NCBI GenBank assembly: GCA_024036415.1
Contig: JAMWET010005518.1
Span: 1 to 64,000 of the forward strand
Source: Prochilodus magdalenae
Taxonomy: Eukaryota > Chordata > Actinopteri > Characiformes > Prochilodontidae
Length of the DNA: 64,000 bases
Reading direction: 5' to 3'
The translations under genes were made by a program, and so were the position numbers. The notes below the pieces were generated by a model, which saw nothing but the letters and a program-made list of their open reading frames with translations, was not told the origin of the DNA and did not search any database. Below are positions 37,140-49,900 of this stretch, piece by piece. The stretch's first letter is position 1, and the number at the start of each line of letters is the position of its first letter.

Positions 37140-40100
37140 AAAATTGGTTTCATAAAATTTTGGCCAAATCTAAGCATCAGCCTGATGCTAATAATGTCTA
37201 ACAACTGAAGATCGGCCAATACTGATATGATTGCAAGGTCACCATGCATTTCTAGTTTTAAAGTACTATTAATCAAATTTAAATGGCACAAACCACTTGT
37301 TCCTCCTTCAATACATCCTGCAGTACTCAGCAAACGACATGCATTGCATTGCAACTGTAAAATCCTGAATAACACTACATAGAGCCTTCAGATTAGAGCA
37401 CGACAAAACAACAAAAGCTTTTTGGCAACAGAACAGAATGCATAACGGACTTAATGCTTGTTGACTTTCAATTATGCTGAAACTGAAAATCAATATTTTA
37501 ACATGATGCCAATATCAGTATGCCATTATTGACAATATATCACCCGGCACTACATCATGTCTTGGTTTATCTTCAAATTAGATTAAGCATGTGCGAAAGT
37601 GATAATAAGGAGGACTCTTAGTGGCCTTGGTTCTGTAAAAGCTGTGGAGGCTCTCAGCGCTGATTCGGAAGCACTCCGTGTGTAATCACAGTGTAATCGT
37701 TTCAGATGCTCGAAACCAATTGGACACTGTTGTTTGGTTGACAGTTAGATGTTAGTAGGATTAATGTGGGGCTGCTGTGTGAGATTGGAAGGGGCAGAGT
37801 GGGGGTGGGTGGGAAGACTGAGGAAGGCTTTGGCAACAGAGAAACAGCTCCACCTCATGGATGCACAATGCAAGCTAAGCACAGGCTGAAAGCATAAAGG
37901 ATAAAGAAGTCTGTAGTTTTACTAACAACATAACAAGTAAATAAAGATAAGCAGTGCTGAAGAACTGCAGATCTCATGAAGCAATTTAAGGTGTAGAGTG
38001 TAATTAAGAGGAGGACTGTCAAACAAAATGCCTCCTTATGTGAATGTAATGTACAGTATATGTAATGTGTAATATGTCAATGTGGAATATGAAGGACTTT
38101 TTGTTTTTTTATGTCAGTTGAATTAAAATGGCTTGTTTTGTCCGTTAATAGCCTCCTCATCCACACTCAATAAGATCCAACACATGGTGTACCAATAGTG
38201 GAACCTGGTCACAAGCCTCTTTTAAAAAACCCATTTTTTCTTGAAAGATATTGTAAATTTCCCAACTACTAATATACATTTTGGAGGCTCCGAGAACAGA
38301 TAGCATTACTTTATTACTCTAATTCACTCAGATTCTGCCATGAAATTGTTTAAACTCAACTGCAGTGGACTGTCCCATGTGTTTGGATGTCTCAGGTCTT
38401 GTGATCTGAGGTTCCCCCAAGGTTCCAGGCAGTCAGAGAACTAGCCCAGTCAGTAATTCATCCCTGTGTGCTATATGGAATATTATTATTTATTATATAT
38501 ATACTTTAAAATAATAATAATAATAATAATAATAATAGATTCAATAATGAATACAATAACTGTCTATTATAGCCACGGCAACTAGGACACATAAAATAAT
38601 AATTTTCTGGACTGCAAAGAACCATTTAAAGAACCCACATCATTGAACACCAAACTTAGTTGGAGTGGTCAAGGGTTTAAAGCAACATCATGTGAGAATT
38701 GGTTCGTTGTTGGGGTCCCCCTGCAGCTGCAGAGTGTAATTCACATTTACACCACTGTCTTAAATACAAAATGAAGCTAGCTTCTTCTTATAGCTAGTCA
38801 GTGTTGTTAGTGTCAATGCTAATAGCTAACCCATTGCTGTTATTGTGTGATGTGGTGTTGTAAAGTGTTTTGCAGCTCTTGCTAGAAGTCTTGTGCACAC
38901 TCCTTCAAAATTCCATAGTGTTATAGTAGGCTTTCCGGGTCTACAGTGACAATGGAAGAGACAGCATTCTCCCTATTATACGTCAAAAGATATTTGACAC
39001 TCATTTTAAGTTCTTTTAAGGTATAATTTTAAATGTTGCTTTTATTACAACCACTGAATTCAACGAAACCCTTGCAGAAAGACTTTTTCAAATTAGTACT
39101 GGGAATAGTGCCGATCCAGTAAGGTCCCTTAATTATAAGAAATGCTGACTTTGATATTTGTAGACAAGGGAATCCAGTAAAAAACAGACCATCTGGTGGC
39201 ATGCTTTCTCATAGTTAGGATTCCAGTTTGTTGAGAATATATGTTAGGGAGAGACTCAGGACAACAAGAGAAACATGATGGCTACTGGTATTGTACACCC
39301 AGTACTGGCAAAGCTGGTCCTGCAGGCAATCACATAGCCAGAGAGACTGTATCCCTGCATCTGCCTTCATCCAGGCTGAAGCCAGTCACATGTGTGAGCA
39401 TGCTGAAGACTCACAAGTACTTCTACGCTTTTCCACAGAAACGATCCAAGTATAGCCAGAATTACTGGACCATGTAATCTCCTAATGGTAAGCATGAACG
39501 TTTAGTACCCAATATAGAAATGAGGGCTGTGTTTGCTGAATGGGAGAGTAATGGTTTATTCCACTGTAAATAATCCCATTAGTAAACATAAACTGACGTG
39601 TACCACAGGGCCATGAACCAGGCAGCATTAAGAGAACTCGCCATCTATATGGATTCACTTTTGGAGAGCTGAGCATAAAGGTGCACCCTGGCCCTTCTTC
39701 TCGCTAAGCTTTGCCAACAGCTCCCTAATGCCTTCCCTTTAGGTAAAGATGGAGCAATCAGATCTTCATTAAAAAGAACATCACGAAGGCTTGGCATCGC
39801 ACAGTGTACCTTACCTAGTGCTCTCAAATGGAACAAAAGGACCTTGAAGCGTACAATTTAATGGTCTGTGGTTCTGATTAATTGGAAGCATATCCGTGCC
39901 AGCAGAAAATGGCTGTCCATGAAGTTAGTGCCAGTGAGGATTAGATGTTGGCAGTGCTGTGGGACCGTGTGCTAGGGTGATCTTGGAGAGGGTGTTTATC
40001 CAGCTATATCACAAGAGAATGTATGCAGGATGAGCAGACTTTCTTCAGAAGCTAGTAAGATGCTTTCTGCTGCTTCCATTCTTTACAGGTGACTTGCTTT

Positions 40101-42040
40101 CAGGTTTTTAGAGAAATCTGAAAGTGATATTTTTCCAAAGTTCAGTCTTAGCAACTGGTTGCATTTTCCATTTCTCACAATCCATATAACCCCAACATAT
40201 ACAATAATGTTGAGGATTGGACTCAACATTGGGACCATTGGGACCATAGAACACCAATGGCATTCTTGTTTAATTAGCAAATAGTCTTGATGTATGTCCA
40301 TTGCCTTTTCCCAGTAAAGGTTTCTTGACATATATACGCCCTTTCAGAGCTGTAGTGCTGTGGTGTCTTTTCACAGAGGACAGATAGACAGAAATGCCAG
40401 ACTGAGCTTGATTTTCTCTCAAAGGTGAAATATTTAACTGCTGTTCCCATCAAGGTGCAGCTGTCAGATAGATGTTAGAAAGACGCTGGGCTCAAACGTT
40501 GGACAGACATTAAACTTAGGTTGGAAACTGAAAAGCCCCAGCATTAGACAGATGTTAAATTTCAGTCTAAAACTATGTTGGGTTGACATCAGATAACAAT
40601 GTTAGATAGGAGGAGTGGGTGCAGTAGTAAAGGATAATGGATAACCCACGCTACCACCTAACACTGCCCCAGCATTGCTTGGTTGGGGAATCAGTCATGA
40701 ATAACCTGTAGAAGAATAAAAATGAAAACATCAAGCAAAACAAGCTTAAACAGACAAATAAAACATCACCACGCTGCTAGACATGTCCGATTCCAGGAAA
40801 CTGACAGGCAGCACATGAGAGCATGCATTCTGCTGCATGTTGGACTTCACACCCACACAAACACAAACACAACATTTTAGGTGACTGGAGCTTGATAGCA
40901 ATCTAAATGTGGTTTTGATGGATATCCAAATTCAGCTGTTCAAATTTCAGTTGTGTTGTTTTAACTCCTGTTTTTTTTTTCATTTATTTCCCTTTGACTT
41001 CTTCTTCCTCTCATTCTTATTTCTTCTTTATGCAGGTGGATTATCTATTATCTAAATTCCTGCAAGGATCTACTAAAAAATTCTAAATAAATCAAATATA
41101 TAAACAATGTCATTTATTTGATGACATTATTGAAATTATTCATCTGTGGTTCATGAAATGGTTCAAACTTACCGACTCAGATTTCTTTACAGTGGTGGTG
41201 ATAGGAATCATCATTGTTATCCGCATCCCTTCATGTTTCACAATTGATACTTTTCGCAATTGTGATTTTAGAGGCACTAGATTCCTCTGGTTCCACCACT
41301 GCAGTTCTGATTCAGTAACAGGCTTCAATACAGCAAAACATTTCATTCCAAAGTACTCTGAATTATTTTAACATGATAACCATTTAATTATACAGATATT
41401 ATATGGATAATATAGATTGAATAGATATATACTGTAGCACTGTGTAGTGTCAGTATTAAAGTATTCAAATTCACTACTGACATTACATGGTAAGAACTAT
41501 CTCTGTTATGACCATGAAGCTAACGCACATGAAATGTGCAGACCATTCAGCCTTCTGATCTTTGAACATCTCTGATGGACCCATCTTTCCTTCTTTCAGA
41601 AGCTAAAGAACCTCTGATCTTCAAGCAAGCTGCCTTCTGCTCTTCTTCACAGCAGCCCGATTTTTGAGAACTGATCTACAAACAGAAACATATCTGAGTA
41701 GCTAAACTTGATTGATTCCTTAACTTTGATAACCTTCATAGATAGTGCTTTGGGATCTCTTCACATAACGTAAGGAATGAGGGCCATGCATGCTGAGAGA
41801 TGATACAGTAGTACAGACCTTTTGGGATTTTGAGACTCAGTGCCATGCTATTCTCTATCACAGTCACCTGGAGACACCTTTCATTAAAAACCTTTTAGGA
41901 CCAGTCACATGTTTAGACACAATGGAGAAACAGTAAATGTCTTATAAGAATTGAGTATACCATACACTATCTTCAGTTGACATGCGAATCATCCCAAACC
42001 TCCCCAAACAGAGTGCAACCTTGCCTTTGAAAGCACTCAT
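37140..42040. other. intergenic, repeats only
   Basis: No host gene recognised. Contains an AAT microsatellite (38509-38537), a small 'GTGGTGGTGATAGGAA' family fragment near 41193, and sequence around 37170-37560 (GATCGGCCAATACTGATATG...) that looks like the end of another dispersed repeat whose partner end may be near 35855. Confidence 0.5.
38509..38537. repeat. (AAT)n microsatellite
   Basis: About nine AAT/TAA units in an AT-rich neighbourhood. Confidence 0.95.
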
Positions 42041-42199
42041 GTATTGACTGCGGCTAATCTGGCTGTTACTAAGCTAACTGGAAAAAAAATCACCTAAGGT
42101 GGCAGTAACTTCAGACTCCTGCATATGGTGCTGCACAAGGATGATGGGGCTATAAATACCTGCAGGGTATGTGGCGGGATTCATAGATTAAGAAGAGGT

Positions 42200-42350
42200 G
42201 GTACAGTCAAACGTCTGTTGTGTGGAAATGAGTCTTAAGGCAAATATTAATGATCTGCAGAAAGGAGGGCTTGAATTAGGCCATGCCAAAAACCATAGTG
42301 TGAAGGAAGTAGCTGAATTTGCAGGTGTATGAAAGCATATAGTGTCTGTC
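42200..42350 (+). pseudogene. Tc1-like transposase N-terminal relic
   Basis: Broken frames read GHAKNHSVKEVAEFAGV then a stop, resembling the helix-turn-helix of Tc1-family transposases (SVxEVAEFxGVS...). GTGAAGGAAGTAGCTGA is shared with the relic at 43995-44260, so both derive from one family. Non-functional. Confidence 0.5.
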
Positions 42351-42903
42351 TAAGTAGGCTGTTGGGTGTATTTCATCATATTTCTCTCCTTTCCATGTAA
42401 AATGGGCAGTCCTGATCTTGGGTACTGCTTTTGTAAGCATTTCCTTACCCATCACAAGGCAGATGTCACTTGCTCTGCCTACAAAGAACAGTTTCAGAGT
42501 CAGAGAACTTAGCAAGATAGGTCCCTTTAACTTGCTACGGTCACTCCAGCTTGTAGCTGCTGTTGGCCTGTTCACTGGTTCATCCAGACATCACTGTTTT
42601 TTCATTCTTTCCTTTATTCAGTCACTGTCCCAACGATGTCCTTGTTCATTTGTCTGCACATCTGTTTGGACGTGACTTATTTAATTGGATTAGCATAAAT
42701 AATTGTGCCTGTATGAGGTGTGTTTTGGACAGATAGCTGTCAATCAAACTGCTCATTAGCCCACAGAGTTATAATATCCACCTATTTTGGATCCAGAAGT
42801 AGGGTTGACTAGTTCAGATTACCCTGCATGTAGGGGTATTTGATTCAGAAGGGTGCAACTTTGGTGACATGTTTGGGCAGCACTGCAGCATGATAACAGG
42901 AGA

Positions 42904-43225
42904 ATGAGGACTAAGTTCAAACACATGTTGAAGAACCTGTCCCACCCCATGTATCACTCTGTGAAAGCATTGGGTAGCTCCTTCAGTGCCCGGCTGCTGC
43001 ACCCACGGTGTGTGAAGGAGAGATACCGCAGACCCTTCCTTCCAGGCCGCTGTCAGACTGTATAACATCCGCTGTCCTCCGTAGTCTATTTCTACAGTAG
43101 TCTACTTCTACAATAGTCCATTTCGACTATGTGCAATAAAAACTCGGTATTCCATTTCTATTTCTACTATGTACAATAAAACTCAGAAATCTATTTCTAT
43201 TTCTACTATCTATATCTTATCTTAT
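42904..43225 (+). pseudogene. LINE ORF2 C-terminal fragment and 3' tail
   Basis: An open stretch ends at the stop 43063-43065 and contains LSHPMYHSVKALGSSFSARL and KERYRRPFLP. This is the cysteine-poor C-terminal signature of several fish non-LTR retrotransposon polyproteins (HP..H....FS.RL...ERYR.SFLP). It is followed by repeats of TTTCTATTTCTACTATGT. A 5'-truncated copy. Confidence 0.6.
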
Positions 43226-43994
43226 ATTAGAAACCAGCTGCAGGTAGGTCATGAGCCCAATAATCATATTAACCTAAAAAGGAGATCTCTCATAGGTGTG
43301 CATTTACAAGTAGTCATTTTCATGCATTGAGATTTTGAGAAACTCACTGTCTGTAACTGTAAACTTGCTAATGAAACATTCTTCAGCAATACAAGTGTTC
43401 AAGTTCACATAATACACTGGAGAGCCCAGAGACAGCCTAAAAATGTTCCTCAGAGCACAAGCAATTACTGCATTTGTATCACCTAAATAGAAAGGAAAAG
43501 TCCTAATAGGGCCTTGACAGCGGTTCATTATCATCAGATCGGTTCATTGCTCAGAGCTGTTACCAGCACATGCGATGTGACTCTTAAAGCCAGCCATAGG
43601 GGCCCACTGCTTCAAGGCGACTAATTACTAAACAGATCACACAGCTAATGTGTGCATCGCTAGAGGCCAAATGGTCTGCCAAGACTAATGTGGTTTTGGG
43701 AATTAAGTTATCAGCGGGAAATCCAGAAACGTTCAGAGCATAAACACCAGTAATCTATTTTTGTCTGGTCAAAGGTTACATGTTATTCCCAGCACAGCAT
43801 TATAAAACTGTGCTTGTAAACCCAAAGCATTTATTAATATGAGCATCATTAACACATTAGTTCCAATAAAAACAAACCCAACCTAACACACCAACACACC
43901 ATTTTTACAAACAAATAACACCTCTCTTTTTCCAACAAAACTGGTAATATGATATTATTAATATATAATATAAGTCCATGTTTAAGGTGGTAGT

Positions 43995-44260
43995 AAAGAC
44001 TATATTGTGAAGGAAGTAGCTGATTCTGCAGGTGTATGGAAGCGTATAGTCATACAGGTCTACCAGCAATGGCTAAAATCCCAGTCTACAGGAAACTCTC
44101 CTCGGAGGTGTGCCAGGGAAGGCTCCCAACAAATCTGGACAAATTCTTTGATGGAAGAGTGGCTAGACATTGATGTGGCCTATGTTCAGTAACTTGTCCA
44201 GTCCATACCAAATCCAATCAAAGCTGTTATTGTGGAGGTATAACACACTATTAGTTATGT
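43995..44260 (+). pseudogene. internally deleted Tc1-like transposase relic
   Basis: An open stretch of about 60 codons reads VKEVADSAGVWKRIVIQVYQ (helix-turn-helix) and then jumps to NSLMEEWLDIDVAYVQ, which matches the extreme C-terminal part of the relic at 53830-54410. The catalytic centre is missing between them. Stops follow. Confidence 0.6.
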
Positions 44261-45189
44261 TTCAGTCACTTTGTTGTACACTGAGCTTATTTATACTGTA
44301 TATGATAGTTGTGTGCTAGTGGAGAAATAGGCATACTTAATATATATGTAGGGTGTTTATTTATCTGCTAATGGCTTCCTCCAAGTTTTCCAAATGTCTC
44401 TATTAGTCATTCAGAGTGTTGACAGAGGTCTCAAGAGAAAACAACCCCGAAGTGTTGTTGGTTCCTATCCCCGCTACTGTACTGAGAAAGTTAAGAAAAG
44501 GTATAAATGTGCCTTCCTTCCAATCATGCACCATGACTGTTAGAGCTTGGCCTTTAAATTATGCCATAAATGTAAAAACTCAGCTGATACCCCAAGAAAA
44601 AAAAGACTTTGTCTAAAATGAGGACACCTTCTGTTAAATTGCAGTAGTTTGTTAGTCTTAATATACCAGAGGTTCACTTTCTGACGAGGTTGAATGTAAT
44701 GTCTTATTTAAAGCTTGGGTTCGGGCTCTAAAATGATACATACATACACATATGTGCATGGAGCCAAAAACATAAACAAAGAAATGTTTTAAAAAATGAA
44801 AATTGATAAGAGCGAAAAGTAAACCACTCTGTTTAAATAGGTCAAATGAAGCCTGTTTGCAGTCTTTGGTTTTCATCCTTCCTGCAGCAAACCGTAACCT
44901 GCCTATATTATTATCTAAACTGGTCTCTGACATTTAGTTCTTCCCTCCACAGCAACGACATGTATAAACAGCTCTTGTGAAACCACAGTGACAACAGCGT
45001 GGTTTGAGGGTTTAAGGCACTGGGTAAACTTAGCAGTAGTTCCACTCTTCATGCAGTGAGATCAACTATATAGTAATAAAGATTCACCCAAATCATTCTA
45101 GAATGCTGAATTAGGTCTAGACTTTTCCATATTGCTGCGGAAATAGGGGTCACCACATATACAGCACAAATATGCAAATTTTATTTACC

Positions 45190-45541
45190 TTCCAAAAACA
45201 CCAGTGAACCTAAACATGTCTCCTGAGTTTTTATTTGTAATGTTGCCTTAACTCGCCCTGAATGTACCTGCCCACCATAAGTAGAATAAAATAAATGGAT
45301 TCAAATTTGATTTAAAAGCCAAAGCTTGATCACAACAAGACAAAGTACCAGACAGCAGGCAGCATATTTATAATCATGACATGTAATGAGGTAATACATC
45401 CAGATGTGTTCCCTACTTCCCAACGGTGAACAATTTTAACTGTAATGTTTACAACAAATTTACTAGTTCGTTAGATTACACATGAACAATTTAAATACTG
45501 CTAGTAGAATTTTTGAAAATTCAGTGGAGTTCCCCTTTAAG
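45190..45541 (-). mobile_element. GGGGAACTCC-ended element, partial
   Basis: On the minus strand it starts CCTTAAAGGGGAACTCCACTG and contains ATGTCATGATTATAAATATG, CTGCTGTCTGG and TGATCAAGCTTTGGC, as in the copies at 25150-25895 and 32700-32985. It ends about 200 bp before the tsc1 promoter motifs. Confidence 0.5.
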
Positions 45542-45736
45542 GACCTTCAGAATATATTTGTTCATAGCAACAAACTGCTTTTCGTAAGACAAACGGACAT
45601 CTCAGCGATAAAGTACGGATTTTATATTTGAGATATGTACTAAAAATCAACAACAATAACAAACTCAATGTGAACCATTTTTACATTCAGCATAATACAA
45701 GGATCAGGCTACCTGACGTTGATGAATAAACATGAC

Positions 45737-45744
45737 TGACGTAA
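45737..45744 (+). promoter_or_regulatory. CRE/ATF-like site upstream of tsc1
   Basis: TGACGTAA, a CREB/ATF/C-EBP type half-palindrome, 14 bp from the NRF1 palindrome. Single-site matches of this length occur by chance, but the context supports it. Confidence 0.4.
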
Positions 45745-45757
45745 CTTGTTTATTCAC

Positions 45758-45769
45758 TGCGCATGCGCA
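45758..45769 (+). promoter_or_regulatory. NRF1 palindrome in tsc1 promoter
   Basis: TGCGCATGCGCA is a perfect fit to the NRF1 consensus YGCGCAYGCGCR. It opens a GC-richer block (45750-46060) leading into the presumed tsc1 first exon. NRF1 sites are typical of TATA-less housekeeping promoters. Confidence 0.75.
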
Positions 45770-46060
45770 CTTGGCTCCTGTCACGCTCCACGCTAAGCTG
45801 GTTGCAGTCCTGCTGCTGCTCACACTTTCCCATTACAAGTGCCATGATCCTGCGATAGTGAGGCAGAAGACTCTGTTAGCGTCCGGCTGGCGGTGACGGT
45901 CAACGTTACAGTAGTCACTGGACGTCGTTTTTCCTCGGGAGCTTATCACGAAGGTGCTGCGGACTATTTTTTACCCCCTTGTTCGTCCGCGCATTCCGCT
46001 CGTTTAGGTCGTGAGGTGGCCAAGATGGCGGCAGCGCGCAAGGTCCAGACTTTTTGAAGG
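45770..46060 (+). promoter_or_regulatory. tsc1: tsc1 core promoter and probable non-coding first exon
   Basis: GC-richer than its surroundings, with no TATA box. It contains a YY1 motif AAGATGGCGGC at 46022-46032, typical of sites just downstream of transcription starts. A plausible donor AGG|GTAACT at 46060/46061 would end the first exon, which would splice to the acceptor TTGCCCAG at 46772. Human TSC1 likewise has non-coding 5' exons. The YY1 site overlaps a 10-codon upstream frame (46025-46057). Exact start not determinable. Confidence 0.6.
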
Positions 46061-46424
46061 GTAACTAACGCAAATAAAGTGCTTTTTAAGCCCGCCCGGA
46101 CATTGTAATCGAGCTGGTTAGACCTGGTTTGTGTTAAGTTGTGGTAAACGTAGGGTTTAGGGACGTGTCACTGTCGTTAGCTTGAGCTAAACCGATTGCT
46201 TTGTGGCGGCTCGCTAGCTGGGGTTAGCTGTGATTGAGAGCTCCCTGGCTGTCAGTCGCTTCTGTACACAATATTGTAGCTACGTTCTGGAGAGTGAAGA
46301 TCCATTAAATTGTTTAATATTAATTCTATTAAAGTCCATCTTTGTTTCGTTGTACTAAGTGCAGCTATATTTGATCACGTGGTACTCTGTACGTGGAGAG
46401 CAGGAGGCTGCAGCTAATTTTCCA

Positions 46425-46506
46425 TTCCACCTTAAATAGTGCAGCAGTTACGTTCAGGCTCCTAAAGCGCGCCAGAATGTAGCTGCTGTGCAACTTAAGG
46501 TGGACC
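46425..46506. repeat. short palindromic (hairpin) repeat
   Basis: The left arm TTCCACCTTAAATAGTGCAG and the right arm, whose reverse complement is GGTCCACCTTAAGTTGCACA, flank a GC-rich loop. Related copies lie at 24286-24331 and 50121-50180. It lies in the presumed first intron of tsc1, 370 bp after the YY1 site. Confidence 0.7.
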
Positions 46507-46850
46507 TGAATAAGAAGCCATGTTCAGCTTCCTTAAGGAGAGCTATATAACGCGTATGTATGAGATACAGAGCAGTAAACAGGTTGCCACTGGACAGCTG
46601 CACGCTGTCTGCACGCCATGGTTTGTTTAGAGCAGATTTTGCCATCTTTTGCTAGCCTGGTTACCAGTTTACCCATGCACCAACCATAGGCTGTACTCTG
46701 TCAGATTACTGAGAGCATTAATCTGGATCACCTCTCATAGAATCGTTGATGCTTTTTTTTTTCTTTGCCCAGGCACTCCATGTTGACACAGCAGAGCCTT
46801 AGAATACACTGTGACAAAGCCTGTAGTCCTGCCCTCTGTCCAGCACTGCC

Positions 46851-46959
46851 ATGGCCAAGGACCAGCCAAACGTGTTCGACCTCCTCCCCCTTTTGGAGTC
46901 CACAGATTTGCACGAACTGGAGCAGGTCCGAAGTCTGTTACAGGAGAGCCTTAGCGCAG
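46851..46959 (+). CDS. tsc1: tsc1 coding exon 1
   Basis: 109 nt of CDS, residues 1-36 ([19 protein letters not shown]). The exon begins at the acceptor at 46772/46773, giving 78 nt of 5' UTR. That UTR contains an out-of-frame ATG at 46780-46782. Donor GTTTGT. Confidence 0.95.
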
Positions 46960-49900
46960 GTTTGTATCGCTCCCATAACTTTGTTAATGCACTCTATAAA
47001 CCAGACGTATGTCCATAAGGTTGTAGACACCTTCTCACCCAGTGTTCCTTCTGAATTTAGGGGTATTAACAGGGAATCTGTACTCACTTTGCTTTTATAA
47101 CAGCTGGTACATTTCTGGGAAGGCTTTATGCTGGATCAGGGGTTCTCTGTCCGGGTCCTGGGGGTCTACAACCCTAAGCCAGATCTGACACACTAGACTG
47201 TTAGGTCTGGAGCGTTGGTACTGATGTTGTATGATTAGCTCCAGATCTCAAAAGCCACTCCCACTTCATTCAAAAATGTATTGGGAGATGCTCCATGCCT
47301 CCAGAGAACAGCCCAGTGCCAGTGAACCTTACCCTGCTTTGCTTTGGGAAAGGCTCATCTGCGGCAGCTCTAGAACTTGCTATTCTGTTGGTGGTGATGC
47401 AAACTGAATGCAAAGTTAAATACCTCCAAGTGACAGCATTTAGTGCAGCTGAGTTTACTAATTGGAAGTCTATACTTTGGACAAATATTGTGTGTATAGT
47501 AAAGGCTTGCAAACTTAGTTGCATGTTGAGCTTCATAAATTCTTATTTGTATTTCCTGTCATTGTGTGTTCTAGATAAAGGATCTGTGCTTCTCAATGAC
47601 CTTGTGGAATATTATTTGGACACTAGCTCTCCTCAGGCTGCAGACATCCTGTCCTCCGTCAGGGAGCCTCACGACAAGGTGAGGAAAGCATTTGCACTCT
47701 CTCATGAGGTGACAGTTTGGAAGAGTTAGCGTTCACTGTGTCAAGAGGTGTGAAATAGCGTCTCATGCCTTCAAGCTTTTCTTGGATATAGAGGCAGAAC
47801 TTTGTTGTCATAAGCTCACATTAATCATTGTGGATTTTCCTTCTCCCTAAAGCACCTTTTAGACAAGATGAACGAGTGTATGGCCAAGCAAAGCTTCAGA
47901 CTACCAACCCTCACCCTGCTCAGCCATGTCATTCGTAAGCAGCCGTCGTGGATCCACAAGATCGCTCGCTTCCCTCTGCTCGCTTCACTGCTCAAATGCC
48001 TCAAGGTACTGGGCAAAAGGCCAGCCAGGCGGAGCTAACTCTGAACTGGGAGTTTTTGAAAATGGATAATGTCCTAGATATGGAGGCTTATTTTAACACT
48101 GGTGTGGGGAAACATGGCTCCTACAAGTGCAGAAATGAATTCTGCATTACGGAGTGTCTTAGTGTAATGCATTCCTGTAAACTTACTGCTGAATAATAAA
48201 TAACAGGTTATATAGTCTTTCCAGATCAACGTTTAATACATTGTCTTATGTTTTTCTCCTTGGTGCATGCTGCTGCTACACCAGACCGAATCAGATATTG
48301 CTGTTCTCATAACTGGAGTGCTGGTGTTGATCATCCTGCTACCCATGATACCGCAGACCAGCAAACAGCTCCTGTTTGAGTTTTTCGACATCTTTGGAAG
48401 ACTGGCAGCTTGGAATCAGAGAAACCCTGGTAATATAATCAGGCCAAAATATTCAGGACAATACTTCTGTAGATTTCTAAGATGCGACCCGTTGAAACAG
48501 TTCAGCCTTAAGACAACTTTATAACTGTAAGTGCTTCAAAAGACAAATGTCATAATATGCTATATAGTTCAAGTCAAGGGCGCTGTGCTTTTTGGTTTCA
48601 CATTTGTGTTCAAATACCTAAAACATTAGTTTATTTTGAAGAGGATCAGATATAATAAGAGACAAAAAATGGAGGGAAAAGTATTTGGAGAATTGTGCTG
48701 TATTTTTTTTATTGCACTGTGGTGGTAAGAAATGTTAAACTAAGTGCTGTTTATTTTAAGCAGCTCATTGCAAGACTGCTATTTTCTTTCTGGCAGAGGA
48801 TTCTTTTAAAATGTGGCTCTGGTGTTTCAAACTGTTATTTCTTTCAGTAGTTTATTTGCAGACTTTTGCAGGGTTGCATAGAATTGTACACTTCAGTTAA
48901 GACAACAGTAATTAGTTTAATTAATATACCTACTTTCTCAAACACTAGGACGCTTCAGTTACAACAAAACAGCAAATTAGCAGCACATATAGCACAGCTT
49001 CCCAGCTGACTGGGGAAAAACTACCTGACCGTGATGTCAAATTCTGTCAGCCAGCAGTAGGGCTAAAGGATTAATCTGCAGTCTGGCATGGTGCATAAGC
49101 CTTAGGCCAGAAAGAGGGGACGTTCTGGACTTCTTGGCCTGGACCCCAATTTACAGAAAACAGTCACAGTTTAAAAAAAAAAAAAGTAATGTTCAGCTCT
49201 AGTTGGCAGCCTTGATAACAGTCTGTTGGTCTCTCTCGCCTAATGAGACTTCCTTGGTGTTGTGTGAAGTCTTTCATACAGCAATCTAGTAAAACTCAAC
49301 CACTTAAGAATAAAATCAGTGGCCCAGTGACCTGTGGCCCAGACAAACACCACCACTGCAATATCCAGTCTCTCAGGCAGCAGAGTGGTCAAAATCATAA
49401 AGATTTGCCACTTTGGAGTTTTAGTACTGGTCTCTTTATACTGGTCACCTTGTATGTAAACTTGCAAACACATTGTTTGAACGTGTGTCTTCTAGGCCAT
49501 GCTCATGGAGTGTTTGCAGTTCACCTTCATGCCAGTGTGTACTCGCTTTTCCACCGTCTTTATGGCATGTACCCCTGCAACTTTGTGTCCTACCTGAGGG
49601 CCCACTACAGTATGAAGGAAAATGTGGACACCTTTGAAGAGGTGGTTAAGGTAAGGTCTCTGCTTTTTAGCTCCACTATGTTCTTTTGTACCTTTATAGC
49701 AGTTATTACAAAACAATAAAGTAAGGCCTGATCCCATTTCTTATTTTAGTCCTACCCTTAGTTGGTAGTGGTTAAAATATTTTTCCTTATGTAATGGCAC
49801 AACCCTTCAAGGACCAGATATGTAGTCAGTTGTCATCAGCAGCTATTATGTAAACAGACGAAAAGGAAGGGCGCTCGAGATTTATTCACAACTTTAGTTT

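Noticed and set aside
47295..47729. 144-codon open frame running through tsc1 coding exon 2
   Set aside because: Only the part at 47575-47678 is hamartin; the upstream part is intron read through in frame with a clear TTCTAG acceptor between.
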